A stretch of 64,000 nucleotides of DNA, taken from NCBI RefSeq assembly GCF_028356935.1, contig NZ_CP102798.1, positions 2,108,001 to 2,172,000 of the forward strand. The letters run 5' to 3'. Positions 8,591-17,710 of the stretch are shown piece after piece. A program made the position numbers and the translations under genes. The stretch's first letter is position 1. Each line of letters starts with the position of its first letter. Under the pieces are notes generated by a model. It was not told the origin of the DNA. It searched no databases and was given only the letters and a program-made list of their open reading frames with translations. The stretch comes from Lysinibacillus sp. OF-1 (GTDB lineage Bacteria; Bacillota; Bacilli; Bacillales_A; Planococcaceae).

Positions 8591-9760
8591 TTGAATCAAG
8601 AAAGCTTATTATCCATTAGTAGCAATGCTTTATTTATTGCCTTTATTCTCTTGCTTATAGCAATTGTGCCATTAGGGCTTGCTGTCAAATCCAAGAGGAA
8701 AATGTTCGGCAGGCTAGGTCTGCTTCTCACTTCTGTAGCCTTTGCCTTACAGCTTGTGTACTTTGTTGTGAGGTGGGTGGCGGTGGACCACGCACCCGTG
8801 AGTAATATGTATGAATTTATGACATTCTTTGGCATTATGCTCACAGGAAGTTATTTGATTATCCATTTTTTATATAAGCAGCTCGTCGTCGGCTTATTTA
8901 CCATTCCTGTGTCATTAATCATCCTTGGTTATGGAAGCGTTTTCGCAAAGGAGGTATCACCGCTTGTGCCATCCCTACAAAGTCACTGGTTAACGATTCA
9001 TGTGATGACGGTAGCTTTTTCCAGTGCCATTTTATCGGTCTCCTTTGCCACAGGTTTGATTTATTTACTAAGAACGTTGGATGTTTCTAAAAAATCCATC
9101 AGTACATATAGTTTAGAATTTGTCTTGTATTGTTTAGTTGTCGTAATTGGCTTTATTGGTGTATCAACGGTTTTCAGCGTTGCCGCAGAAGAGGTGCAAG
9201 TTCAATTTGACAATTCACAAGGACAGCAAGAAAAAGCCACCTACTCCATGATGCCCTTGATTGTTAACAAGGGTGCGGTCACAAAAAATGGTGAAGGAAT
9301 AGGCATAGTAGAAATAACGAATAAAATAGATGCCAAGAAATTAAATTCAATTGTCTGGGCATTTATCGTCGGCACGATTTTATATGGTGTGATTCGATTG
9401 ATTACAAGAAAATCGATCAGTGCCGTATTAAAACCATGGACAAGCCGTGTCCAGCCACAATTAATGGACGAAATATCCTATCGCGCTGTCGTCATCGGCT
9501 TCCCATTATTTGCATTAGGTGGTCTTTTATTCGCCATGATCTGGGCCCAAATTGCCTGGAGTCGCTATTGGGGCTGGGACCCTAAAGAGGTTTGGGCATT
9601 GATTACATTTTTGTTCTACGCAGCCTTTCTTCATTTCCGCCTATCCAAAGGCTGGGAAGGGGAGAAAACGGCTTGGTTAGCCATTATCGGCTTCGGCATT
9701 ATTGTGTTCAACCAAGTGTTTGTCAATTTAGTGATTGCCGGCTTACATTCTTATGCGTAG
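8591..9760 (+). CDS. ccsB: Cytochrome c biogenesis protein CcsB/ResC (heme handling), 389 aa
   Basis: Integral membrane protein of system II cytochrome c maturation. It has multiple membrane segments and the WWD-type heme signature WSRYWGWDPKEVWALI at about residues 321-336, plus conserved His residues in the flanking segments. In this system it works with ResB/Ccs1 to export heme and attach it to apocytochromes. I chose TTG at 8591, 6 bp after GGAGGG. No resA or resB gene adjoins it, unlike the usual resABC operon, so it is either a second copy or a relocated gene. Confidence 0.9.
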   Translation: MNQESLLSISSNALFIAFILLLIAIVPLGLAVKSKRKMFGRLGLLLTSVAFALQLVYFVVRWVAVDHAPVSNMYEFMTFFGIMLTGSYLIIHFLYKQLVVGLFTIPVSLIILGYGSVFAKEVSPLVPSLQSHWLTIHVMTVAFSSAILSVSFATGLIYLLRTLDVSKKSISTYSLEFVLYCLVVVIGFIGVSTVFSVAAEEVQVQFDNSQGQQEKATYSMMPLIVNKGAVTKNGEGIGIVEITNKIDAKKLNSIVWAFIVGTILYGVIRLITRKSISAVLKPWTSRVQPQLMDEISYRAVVIGFPLFALGGLLFAMIWAQIAWSRYWGWDPKEVWALITFLFYAAFLHFRLSKGWEGEKTAWLAIIGFGIIVFNQVFVNLVIAGLHSYA

Positions 9761-9793
9761 GCAGGGGTGAGCTGAGCCTTTCATGTGATTTTA

Positions 9794-9961
9794 TGGAGGG
9801 GTTTTGGGTGACATGATTCTCGTTGTGGGAATGAAATGATCCTAGTTATGAGGGAATCGCTCTAAAGAGTGTGTCAAGTACTCAAAGCCACTCCAAAGTG
9901 TATGAAAAGCGCTTAGAAGAACTGCTCCAAAAGTATAGACTAATGAGGGAACCGTGTCCTA
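9794..9961. repeat. Degenerate ~21-bp-period array
   Basis: Between two convergent genes there is a run of phrases with CTC..AAAG..GTG..AA spaced about 21 bp apart (for example around 9861, 9881, 9891, 9925). The copies are very diverged. I group it with the clearer 21-bp arrays at 24.4 and 39.3 kb. The rest of 9760-10250 contains no gene I can support. Confidence 0.35.
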
Positions 9962-10256
9962 TTTTCTAAAATTGAATATGGTTAGTTATATATGTCATGT
10001 CCGCTGTTTTTTATTGCCGTGGAGTTGACAGTTCCATTAGATCGGCTGCTCAAGAGGCATAGTGGATAATTTCTTGCTTGTTGTTCAGTGAATGGCACTT
10101 TTGGTGGAACAGTGCTTATTTTATAAACTGGTGGTTTCATGGTTGGGCATTGTCGTTTTGTTTAGGGCACTGCCGTAGATACGGTGCTGTTTGCTAGGCA
10201 GTTTCCAATTGCCCATCAGGGAGAAATGTCTGTACCTGTGCAATCATAAGACAAAC

Positions 10257-10292
10257 AAAAAAGAGACATCCGAAAATGGATGTCTCTTTTTA
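10257..10292. terminator. Bidirectional terminator
   Basis: A perfect 14-bp stem (AAAAAGAGACATCC / GGATGTCTCTTTTT) with a 6-nt loop ends with T runs on both strands. It serves the cold-shock gene on the minus strand and probably any plus-strand transcript. Confidence 0.9.
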
Positions 10293-10317
10293 TACGCACG
10301 TCTATGTTAAGTGAAGA

Positions 10318-10518
10318 TTATAGTTTCACTACATTCGTTGCTTGAGGTCCGCGGCTGCCTTCTTCTACTCCGAATTCAACTTTTTGGCCCTCTTCTAAAG
10401 TTTTGAAGCCATCTGTTTGAATCGCTGAGAAATGTACGAATACATCATTGCCACCTTCAACTGCGATGAAGCCAAAACCTTTTTCTGCGTTAAACCATTT
10501 TACTGTACCTTGTGTCAT
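10318..10518 (-). CDS. Cold shock protein (CspA family), 66 aa
   Basis: Small OB-fold nucleic acid chaperone. It shows RNP1 KGFGFI and RNP2 VFVHF, with [10 protein letters not shown] at the N-terminus and the usual 66-residue length. It binds single-stranded RNA or DNA and melts mRNA structure in the cold and during stationary phase. Start chosen at 10518 behind GGGAGGG; an upstream in-frame extension of 11 codons lacks family similarity. A promoter and ~120-nt leader lie upstream. Confidence 0.97.
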   Translation of the reverse strand: MTQGTVKWFNAEKGFGFIAVEGGNDVFVHFSAIQTDGFKTLEEGQKVEFGVEEGSRGPQATNVVKL

Positions 10519-10677
10519 GTAAACACCCTCCCAAAAAAATTCAACAATCAATTGCTTCCATCACATATAAAAACGTTTTCAAAAGCTCTTATACCAGTTG
10601 AATCTGCGTTTTTAATCATCGCAATGAAGTAATGTAATTATTAACTATATTATAGTACAGAATTGTTTGTATATCCA
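10519..10677 (-). promoter_or_regulatory. Promoter and long leader of the cold shock gene
   Basis: On the minus strand, TATAAT (10654-10649) lies 17 bp after TGGATA (10677-10672). Transcription would begin near 10642, leaving a ~120-nt untranslated leader. Long structured leaders are known to act as thermosensors in cspA-type genes; whether this one does is inference. Confidence 0.6.
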
Positions 10678-10746
10678 GTAAATTCCGTTTTTAGTAAGAA
10701 AAAATTTACATTTGTCATCTATTAGTAATATAACGATAGCGTCTCA

Positions 10747-11373
10747 CTAATCTATCCATGCTTTTTCTTTGGCAACAATCACAGCCTCTGCGCGTGATTC
10801 TACACTTAGTTTCACAAATAGCTTTGATAAATAATTTTCTACAGTGCGCTGGGTGACACCGATAGCAGAGGCGATGGCTTTATTTGTACAGCCTTGGGCA
10901 ACGAGCTGTAAAATTTCCTGTTCTTTGTCGCTCAGTAATACCTCCTGTTGAACATTAGGTAGGTTGGCTCGTTGCTGGACAAAGTCTAAGAAATCAGCTG
11001 CCAGTAATATTTCGCCTCTTAGCGCTGCCTGAATCGTTTGGATGACCTGCTCTTTTGTCGCCAATTTTGATAATAGACCATCAATCTTTTTTTCAATTAA
11101 CAGCTCATAGTAATCAGAAAGCTCGTAGCCTGTATAAAGAATAATAAGTGCCTCAGGTTGCTTTTTCCTAATCATTTCTGATAGTTGAATGCCATTAATA
11201 GGCTTCATGTTAATATCGATAAGAAATAATTGAAAACTTTCCGTCTCCATTCTTGGTAAAACGGCGGCACTATCCTGCTCCGTTTTGATTTGAACATTGG
11301 CTAAATCCTGTAGCAATGTTTTCGTACCATCTAAAACGACAGGATGGTCATCTATAATAAGTATGTTCATCAT
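10747..11373 (-). CDS. NarL/LuxR-type response regulator, 208 aa
   Basis: Receiver domain with Asp8/Asp9 and the phospho-acceptor Asp53 in LFLIDINM, then the C-terminal LuxR HTH (LSDKEQEILQLVAQGCTNKA, IGVTQRTVENYLSKL). It overlaps the end of the kinase gene by 26 bp in another frame, so the two are translationally coupled. Start MMNIL chosen behind GAGGACGGTG. The pair resembles ComP/ComA or DegS/DegU-type systems. The target promoter is unknown; the divergent membrane protein gene is the first candidate. Confidence 0.92.
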   Translation of the reverse strand: MMNILIIDDHPVVLDGTKTLLQDLANVQIKTEQDSAAVLPRMETESFQLFLIDINMKPINGIQLSEMIRKKQPEALIILYTGYELSDYYELLIEKKIDGLLSKLATKEQVIQTIQAALRGEILLAADFLDFVQQRANLPNVQQEVLLSDKEQEILQLVAQGCTNKAIASAIGVTQRTVENYLSKLFVKLSVESRAEAVIVAKEKAWID

Positions 11374-13546
11374 ATGAATCACCGTCCTCTTGTATTTGTA
11401 TAAAAATATGCATGCCTTCCTTGTGGCTCGATTGGATGGTGATGTCACCATTAAAAGCACGGACACGTTCACGAATGCCATTAATGCCCATTGAAGCAGA
11501 GGACTGAATTAAATCGTCAATGTCACAGCCAATTCCATTATCATCATATTGAAGGATAAAGCCCTGAGGCATCGCCTGTAATTTTAGTGAAACCTCGGTT
11601 GCCTCGGCATGCTTGATTGCATTATTGAAAAGCTCCTGAACGAGGCGATAAACCACAAGGTGGAGCGTGACATCCTGGAAGTGCACCCGGTCAATTTGAG
11701 CGTCTAATAAAAAGTCAGCACGTATTTTTACCTTTTGAATCAGTTTTTTTAAGGCCATTTGTAAGCCAAAGGTATCCAGGAGTGGGGGACTTAAGTTCTC
11801 GCAATATTCCCGTAAGTCCTTTGTTGCATTTATTAGCTGTTCCCGAATAGCTAGTACGGTCTCCTTTTGAATAGTAGGAGAGCTAGCAAGAACATCGAGT
11901 TCTCTGGCTAAATGCAGTTGCTCCTGCAAAATGGTATCGTGTAATTCTTGTGCTAAAATACTCTTTTCCTTCTCAATAATATTCCATAGCAATTTATCGA
12001 GCCAAGGAAGCGGCGTATCACTGGTGTTTTTCATATGCTGAATTTCGCGTACTAAATCTTCAATTTGCTGTAAATTATTAATAAACATCGATACATACAG
12101 TGCCAGCAATTCTAACCAAAGAAGCTCTTCCTTTTGAAGGGCATGTCGTATTTCTAGTAAAATTTTTTCATCCCCAGCATCGTGCAACAACAATTGGGTA
12201 TAGTTGCTACCAAACTTTGGAGAAGGGGTTTCTTCTGTTATCGTACAGATATGGAAGGCAGTTGTGCCTAGCTTCTCGGTAATTTCATATTTAAAACGAT
12301 CCAATAACTCTTGTTGGTTTTTGGCTTTGCCCATACGTTGCACTGCTGCATATAGATTATGTACATAATTTCCAGTAGAAGAAAAGATAATTTTTCTATA
12401 CTTAAAATCGATGCGTTCTTTAATATAGAAGCTAGCAATGATCACCATGAAAATTAGTAAAAATATACTTGTGACATGGACGATGGATAATTGACCTAAG
12501 AATAACAGGGCAATCCCCGCAGTCGATAACAGAGCGCTGAAAAAGGCCAGTGTGGAATAATAGCGCAAACGTGATAATTGGTATTCAATATCAAATAATC
12601 GTTCGTTTACCTGAATGAACAGAAACGAGAACGGTATAAATAATAGAAATAACGCAGCAATTTCGGCATGTAGTAATGGCCTATGCCCTAAAATTTCAGG
12701 TGTGACGAAAAATAATAAAAAGGGTAAAAATGGTACAATAAAAGCAATGGCAATCAAGCGAATTTTCGCCAATTTCGTGCGTAAATAACTCGTTAATAAA
12801 ATATAAATAGCATAAAGCACAAGAACCGCAAATAAGCTTAAGTTCAAGATAGGCATTATTTCACGTAAAGCTGGCACGTAGCTTTCAATAAGAGAACAGC
12901 CAAGAATGATAAACGGTAGAACATAAAGCCATTTGCTGTGAGGATAGGTCCATCTGATTTGTAAGTAACGGAAAAAATGCTGTAAAAAATGGATGAAGAG
13001 CACTAAACATAGCACAATACTAATGCCAATGGTAATCATTCCAATCAGATTGCCTCTTGCCGAAGCGCCAGTGCTTATATAGCCCATGGAGCAGGTTAAT
13101 AAAAATAAGACCAATAAAAATGTCGGGATGTTATCTTGATTGCGTCGCCAGACATAAAGTGCAACGCTGAAAGCTAAAAGAAAATAAAAGATCGGAAAGA
13201 GAATTTGCAAATATAATTCTTCTGGCATATCACTGTGCTTCACAGCAATGCTTTCAATGGTCCCATCAGACTTTTGAATCGTTAAGGTATTGGCACTTCG
13301 AATGATGGCATATAACTGAACAAAGCGATTCTCCATGGCTGGTTGTCCATCAATGGCCACAACGATATCGCCTTTTTCAATATTTTTTTGCGCAGCCCAG
13401 TGAGGATAGTAGCTATCTATAATGACTGGTTGACCGTTTGTCGTATCGAGAGTGAGGCTAATAAAGGGTGTTTTGATAGTAACGCCTAATACATAAATGC
13501 CAAGTATTAAATATGTAAGAAAAATAAAATATGTCCATTTTTTCAT
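11348..13546 (-). CDS. ComP-like membrane sensor histidine kinase, 732 aa
   Basis: Residues 5-27 form the first membrane segment; residues ~38-100 form an extracytoplasmic PDZ-like domain (KGDIVVAIDGQPA), followed by several membrane segments up to about 380. The cytoplasmic part has a HisKA_3 dimerisation box with LAQELHDTILQEQ (His near 534) and a HATPase domain with YDDNGIGCDIDDL near 670. This layout matches ComP (PDZ plus polytopic sensor). No ComX or ComQ gene is visible nearby, so the ligand is unknown. It is co-transcribed with its regulator. Confidence 0.9.
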   Translation of the reverse strand: MKKWTYFIFLTYLILGIYVLGVTIKTPFISLTLDTTNGQPVIIDSYYPHWAAQKNIEKGDIVVAIDGQPAMENRFVQLYAIIRSANTLTIQKSDGTIESIAVKHSDMPEELYLQILFPIFYFLLAFSVALYVWRRNQDNIPTFLLVLFLLTCSMGYISTGASARGNLIGMITIGISIVLCLVLFIHFLQHFFRYLQIRWTYPHSKWLYVLPFIILGCSLIESYVPALREIMPILNLSLFAVLVLYAIYILLTSYLRTKLAKIRLIAIAFIVPFLPFLLFFVTPEILGHRPLLHAEIAALFLLFIPFSFLFIQVNERLFDIEYQLSRLRYYSTLAFFSALLSTAGIALLFLGQLSIVHVTSIFLLIFMVIIASFYIKERIDFKYRKIIFSSTGNYVHNLYAAVQRMGKAKNQQELLDRFKYEITEKLGTTAFHICTITEETPSPKFGSNYTQLLLHDAGDEKILLEIRHALQKEELLWLELLALYVSMFINNLQQIEDLVREIQHMKNTSDTPLPWLDKLLWNIIEKEKSILAQELHDTILQEQLHLARELDVLASSPTIQKETVLAIREQLINATKDLREYCENLSPPLLDTFGLQMALKKLIQKVKIRADFLLDAQIDRVHFQDVTLHLVVYRLVQELFNNAIKHAEATEVSLKLQAMPQGFILQYDDNGIGCDIDDLIQSSASMGINGIRERVRAFNGDITIQSSHKEGMHIFIQIQEDGDSYDEHTYYR

Positions 13547-13618
13547 TGGGAAACCTCAAATTTGTGTATGATAATAATCTCCTATATATTATCGCTAATT
13601 ATTGATAAATTTGGAATA

Positions 13619-13678
13619 CCGAAATAACGTGTTTCGGAAAACCACTATTGCCTTTTCGGAATAACGAAATAGTGTTTT
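13619..13678. promoter_or_regulatory. Two inverted repeats in the kinase/membrane-protein divergent region
   Basis: CCGAAA-N7-TTTCGG at 13619-13637 is a perfect palindrome. A second dyad pairs AAAACCACTATT (13638-13649) with AATAGTGTTTT (13668-13678), one base bulged. TTTTCGGA elements recur inside. They lie between the kinase start at 13546 and the GTG at 13736, as expected for binding sites of the adjacent response regulator. Confidence 0.5.
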
Positions 13679-13735
13679 CGGACATGGCTATGATACGGTG
13701 AATTTAATTATTGTGACGAACAGGGGGTCTATTGC

Positions 13736-14653
13736 GTGAAAAAAGGCATTTGTACATTTATTCTTTTTTTCCTCATCGCTATGATTACCATTCCATTGAC
13801 CACGAAGGCCAAAATGGTGAATCAAGATAAAGTCGAGGTAGAAATCGGTCTCATTGGTAGTGATCATCATTTTGTCTATAAGATTCCGAAGCATTTACAT
13901 AAGGATATGCCCTATACAGACATGAAAAACGGTATTCAAGCTTCCTTAGCTAGTCATTGGAACATTGAAGAGGCCCGTTACGAAGCCAATAAGTCGGATG
14001 TTGCCTATACCTTTTATATTCAGGATTTATTTCAAGAAAAGCGAGATGGCCAGCTAAAAGTAGCAATCCCATATCGTAATTTAGTAGGCATGTTTGGGGA
14101 GCAAGATCCCATTCAATTGCGTATTTTAGCGAGTAAATTATCGAGTTGGACTGTCAATACAAAGGACTGGACAGCGTTTGGCTTTATGGAGCCTTTTACT
14201 GTTTTAAGTGAGCGTGAATATGTTTATGAGGGAGCAGTTAATGATTTATTAAACCAGAGGGTTGGTCATTTTGATGGCACGATACAAAAAAGTCAATTGC
14301 TATTATACAGCATCATTTATTTTTGCTTTATGGCAGTCCAACTGCTTGCTTGCATGATTTTGTCTAGGCGTTTAAAAAGAAAAATCATCGAAAATCCAGA
14401 CAATATGCACCAGTTCCGTAAACTTAATTATCTGTATCAATTGTTACCGATTTTGATTATAGTTGCCCAAATCGTATTCCTCGTGTTATCGGGCTTGATT
14501 ACGGCATTCGGGCTTTACTTTAGCCCTGGCATTGATTTATTAGTCATCGTTGGACCGATTTTATTGAATATTATCTTACTGCCTACTTTTTTCGTCACAA
14601 CCGAGAGTGAAATTTCACGGGAGCTCAATAACAATTCCTACCATTCGGGCTGA
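13736..14653 (+). CDS. Exported membrane protein of unknown function, 305 aa
   Basis: Signal-like N-terminus (residues 5-25), then an extracytoplasmic domain of about 165 residues, followed by three membrane segments (about 189-211, 231-253, 259-287) and a short cytoplasmic tail. I do not recognise the family. GTG start behind a GGGGG site. It is divergent from the ComP-like kinase over a region with palindromes, so it may be a target or accessory sensor of that system; this is inference from position. Confidence 0.75.
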   Translation: MKKGICTFILFFLIAMITIPLTTKAKMVNQDKVEVEIGLIGSDHHFVYKIPKHLHKDMPYTDMKNGIQASLASHWNIEEARYEANKSDVAYTFYIQDLFQEKRDGQLKVAIPYRNLVGMFGEQDPIQLRILASKLSSWTVNTKDWTAFGFMEPFTVLSEREYVYEGAVNDLLNQRVGHFDGTIQKSQLLLYSIIYFCFMAVQLLACMILSRRLKRKIIENPDNMHQFRKLNYLYQLLPILIIVAQIVFLVLSGLITAFGLYFSPGIDLLVIVGPILLNIILLPTFFVTTESEISRELNNNSYHSG

Positions 14654-14742
14654 TGACAGCTTTATTCAACATTTGACATACGAAAATCCGCTATGTAATG
14701 GTATAATGGTCAACAGCAAAAGTGAGGAGTTGTTGAACAAAA

Positions 14743-15720
14743 ATGATGCATCCAGAAATGGCGTACTTAAATTTACTACAACATATATTAGAAAATGGCA
14801 CGAAAAAAGAAGATCGGACAGGGACAGGTACATACAGTGTCTTTGGTTATCAAATGCGCTTTGATTTAAGCAAAGGTTTCCCACTTTTAACGACAAAGCG
14901 TGTCCCTTTTAAGCTGGTAGCGAGTGAATTATTGTGGTTCATTAAAGGGGATACGAATATCCGTTATTTATTGCAACATAATAATCATATATGGGATGAA
15001 TGGGCATTTAAAAAATGGGTGGAATCAGATGCCTATACAGGACCTGATATGACCGATTTTGGCCGCCGCTGTTTAGTGGATGAGTCGTTTAATGCCTTGT
15101 ATCAAAAAGAGCTGGCTTCATTTTGTGAGCGTGTCTTAACGGATGACGACTTTGCGCAGCAATACGGCGATCTCGGCAATGTCTATGGCAAGCAATGGCG
15201 TCATTGGACTACATCTGATGGCCAGAGCCTTGACCAGCTACAGGATGTTATTGATCAAATTAAGCATAATCCTGACTCACGACGTATGATTGTCAATGCG
15301 TGGAATCCTGAGGATGTTATCAATGCGGGGGCAAAGGGCAGTAAAGCGGCATTACCGCCATGTCATGTGATGTTCCAGTTCTATGTGGCGAATGGTAAAT
15401 TAAGCTGTCAATTAATGCAACGAAGCTTAGATACATTATTAGGCTGTCCGTTCAATATTGCTTCTTACGCTTTATTAACGCATTTAATTGCACATGAGTG
15501 TGGACTAGAGGTTGGCGAATTTATTCACAGCATTGGGGATGCTCATATTTATGCGAACCATGTGGAGCAAGTGAAAGAACAGCTATCACGGGAGCCAAAG
15601 GACCTACCGACATTGCACATCAATCCAACTAAAACATCGATCTTTGATATAGAGCTTGAGGATTTATCCATTGAAGGATATGATCCGCATCCAGCTATTA
15701 AAGCACCGATTGCCGTATAA
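14743..15720 (+). CDS. thyA: Thymidylate synthase
   Basis: It converts dUMP to dTMP using methylenetetrahydrofolate. The long form (325 aa, like the Lactobacillus casei enzyme with an insertion between about 85 and 140) shows RTGTGT for phosphate binding near 25, the catalytic Cys in [10 protein letters not shown] near residue 206, and [26 protein letters not shown] lies upstream. dfrA, its usual partner that regenerates tetrahydrofolate, is about 18 kb away rather than adjacent. Confidence 0.97.
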   Translation: MMHPEMAYLNLLQHILENGTKKEDRTGTGTYSVFGYQMRFDLSKGFPLLTTKRVPFKLVASELLWFIKGDTNIRYLLQHNNHIWDEWAFKKWVESDAYTGPDMTDFGRRCLVDESFNALYQKELASFCERVLTDDDFAQQYGDLGNVYGKQWRHWTTSDGQSLDQLQDVIDQIKHNPDSRRMIVNAWNPEDVINAGAKGSKAALPPCHVMFQFYVANGKLSCQLMQRSLDTLLGCPFNIASYALLTHLIAHECGLEVGEFIHSIGDAHIYANHVEQVKEQLSREPKDLPTLHINPTKTSIFDIELEDLSIEGYDPHPAIKAPIAV

Positions 15721-15724
15721 TCCT

Positions 15725-15755
15725 AGCAGCAGCCGTCTTGGTTGCTGTTTTTTTC
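15725..15755 (+). terminator. Terminator of thyA
   Basis: CAGCAGCC and GGTTGCTG pair around a short loop and are followed by TTTTTTTT, just after the stop codon. Confidence 0.8.
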
Positions 15756-15900
15756 AAACGAAGCACTAGGTCTAACGATTTGTTTTACTAAATAGGTAAG
15801 CAGTTGGATGACTGGACGAATAGTAGTTGATTATAGTAATTATGGGATTACTAGCATTATTTGGAGCGAGTCAGTCCATTATCGTGTAGAGGTGAAAGTT

Positions 15901-16086
15901 GTGAAAAATACAATAGTACTTCAAGCAGATGAATGTGAGCGGCAGCCGAGTCATCAACGGCAAAAACAGGGTGCTACACAACAGGTGTGTTCTTGTAACA
16001 CGAAGAAATTATCACAGCAGCAAATTCACGAAATGATGCAAATCATCGAAGAAATTCGTTTGAAAGGCTATAAAGAAACACTATAA
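15901..16086 (+). CDS. Hypothetical small protein, 61 aa
   Basis: I chose the GTG at 15901 with GAGGTG upstream; the frame is open back to 15808 but without a ribosome site. The protein is hydrophilic with two cysteines in CSC and a helical C-terminus (QQQIHEMMQIIEEI). No family recognised. It is followed by another small gene 45 bp downstream. Confidence 0.5.
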   Translation: MKNTIVLQADECERQPSHQRQKQGATQQVCSCNTKKLSQQQIHEMMQIIEEIRLKGYKETL

Positions 16087-16131
16087 ATGTAAGCGCCTTC
16101 TAAGCTATAATGGCTATGGAGGTGTTTTTTT

Positions 16132-16338
16132 ATGAATGTAATTTTTGTCGATTCATTTTCTGGAGAAGAGTTATTACATACGGTGTCACATGATGTGGCT
16201 GGTATATTGGCTGCAACTCAGGGAGAAAGTGTGACATTTCCAGTCGGTCATTTCAAATATGAATTTCATAACTTAGATTTTTATGATGACAATGGACAAA
16301 TACGTCAGGAATTAGTGATATATGTGAAGAAAATATAG
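16132..16338 (+). CDS. Hypothetical small protein, 68 aa
   Basis: GGAGGTG lies at 16118-16124, upstream of the ATG. A TATAAT at about 16108 suggests its own promoter. The protein is a short mostly beta polypeptide with no signal peptide and no cysteines. It resembles many unnamed small Bacilli proteins, and I give it no function. Confidence 0.55.
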   Translation: MNVIFVDSFSGEELLHTVSHDVAGILAATQGESVTFPVGHFKYEFHNLDFYDDNGQIRQELVIYVKKI

Positions 16339-16410
16339 ACGGCGTATTTGATGTAACAAAACGGAGAAAATAAATACAGGTGACAAAAAGGGCTTGCTTT
16401 TTTTTGCACC

Positions 16411-16429
16411 TGTAACTATAATGGTTACA
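16411..16429. promoter_or_regulatory. Rrf2-type operator over the regulator promoter
   Basis: The perfect palindrome TGTAAC-N7-GTTACA has TATAAT as part of its spacer, so a bound repressor would cover the -10. A second copy lies before the next gene at 16887. Confidence 0.75.
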
Positions 16430-16445
16430 ACAGGTGGTGATACAT

Positions 16446-16859
16446 ATGGTGAACAGTCGATTTTCGGTGGCGATCCATATTCTTTCTCTCATTGCTACAA
16501 CATCTGATAAAAGCTTACTCACGTCCGACTATATGGCTGGGAGCGTGAATACTAATCCCGTTGTTGTAAGACGTATGATTGGCGTTCTAAAAAAGGCTGG
16601 CTTACTGTCATCACATTCGGGCATGGCTGGCTATGAGCTATTAGTCGAGCCAAAGGATTTAACACTTTTAGCTATTTATCAGGCGATGAATGGGCCAGAG
16701 CAGCTTTTTGCGATTCATGATGAGCCAAACCCAGCGTGTGCAGTAGGGCGGAAAATCCAACATACATTGGAAGGTGTCTATACATCTGTTTGGCAGGCAA
16801 TGGAGGAGCAATTACAAGCACAGACGCTACAGGATGTGCTGGATCAACTTCGTACTTAG
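16446..16859 (+). CDS. Rrf2-family transcriptional repressor (YwnA-like), 137 aa
   Basis: N-terminal winged helix with FSVAIHILSLIA, recognition helix region NTNPVVVRRMIGVLKKAGLL, then the wing. It lacks the three-Cys cluster of IscR/NsrR: only one Cys occurs near residue 95 (NPACAVG), as in YwnA-type members. The ATG at 16446 follows AGGTGG. Palindromes before it and before the next gene indicate autorepression and control of the NAD(P)H-binding gene. The B. subtilis ywnA-ywnB pair is a likely parallel. Confidence 0.9.
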   Translation: MVNSRFSVAIHILSLIATTSDKSLLTSDYMAGSVNTNPVVVRRMIGVLKKAGLLSSHSGMAGYELLVEPKDLTLLAIYQAMNGPEQLFAIHDEPNPACAVGRKIQHTLEGVYTSVWQAMEEQLQAQTLQDVLDQLRT

Positions 16860-16886
16860 ACGGAGATGGTCTTTTTGTATCCAACC

Positions 16887-16905
16887 TGTAACCAAAATAG
16901 TTACA
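16887..16905. promoter_or_regulatory. Second copy of the Rrf2-type operator
   Basis: TGTAAC-N7-GTTACA is identical in both arms to the site at 16411 and lies 25 bp before the NAD(P)H-binding protein start. This is strong evidence for co-regulation by the adjacent Rrf2 protein. Confidence 0.75.
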
Positions 16906-16929
16906 ACTAAAATCGAGGAGGAATAAATA

Positions 16930-17559
16930 ATGAAAATTGCCATAATTGGTGCAACAGGGAAAGCGGGACAAAAAATAGTAGAGGAAGCGTTACAACGAGG
17001 TCATGACGTAACAGCTATCGTTCGTTCAGCAGCTAAAGTGACAGCCGCTATTCCAGTGCTTGAAAAAGATGTCTTGGATGTAACAGCAGAAGATGTGAAA
17101 GGCTTTGATGTCGTTGTGAATGCATTTGGTGCGCCAGCAGGACAAGAACAGTTACATGTAAAAGTGGGTCGTCATTTGATTTCGATTTTCAAAGGGATTG
17201 CTACAAAATTAGTTGTTGTAGGTGGTGCAGGTAGTTTATTTGTGGACCCAGAGAAAAAAGTACGTGTGATGGAAACACCAGATTTCCCAGCAATGTACTT
17301 AGCGACAGCGCAAAATCAAGGACAAAATCTAGAGGATTTACAACAATCCTCTATTACGTGGACATTTATCAGTCCATCAGCATTTTTTGATCCAGAAGGA
17401 CCACGTACAGGTCACTACACAGCAGGTGTTGACCATTTATTAGTCAATGACGCGGGTGAAAGCTATGTCAGCTATGCTGATTATGCGGTTGCTGTCGTAG
17501 ATGAATTAGAAAATCCACAGCATGTAAATAGCCGTTTTACAGTGACATCGAATAAATAA
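16930..17559 (+). CDS. NAD(P)H-binding atypical SDR protein (YwnB-like), 209 aa
   Basis: Rossmann start MKIAIIGATGKAGQKI with the GATGKAG dinucleotide loop typical of NAD(P)H-binding/NmrA-like proteins, then VVVNAFGAP and VVVGGAGSL. These proteins act as redox sensors or reductases; the substrate is unknown. GAGGAG precedes the start. It is under the same operator as the Rrf2 gene, suggesting a redox or electrophile response. Confidence 0.9.
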   Translation: MKIAIIGATGKAGQKIVEEALQRGHDVTAIVRSAAKVTAAIPVLEKDVLDVTAEDVKGFDVVVNAFGAPAGQEQLHVKVGRHLISIFKGIATKLVVVGGAGSLFVDPEKKVRVMETPDFPAMYLATAQNQGQNLEDLQQSSITWTFISPSAFFDPEGPRTGHYTAGVDHLLVNDAGESYVSYADYAVAVVDELENPQHVNSRFTVTSNK

Positions 17560-17565
17560 TAAAGG

Positions 17566-17598
17566 CAACCGAGCGTAGGAAATGCGCTCGGTTTTTAG
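17566..17598 (+). terminator. Terminator
   Basis: ACCGAGCG pairs with CGCTCGGT and is followed by TTTTT. Confidence 0.85.
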
Positions 17599-17710
17599 CG
17601 ATTTCTTTGCTTTTTTGAAGGGTTTTTTTCGTTTACAGAAAAATGACTGTTTACAATACGACTTTTATTAGCTACTATCAAGTGTGAGTATTACATAAAA
17701 GGAGACGACA

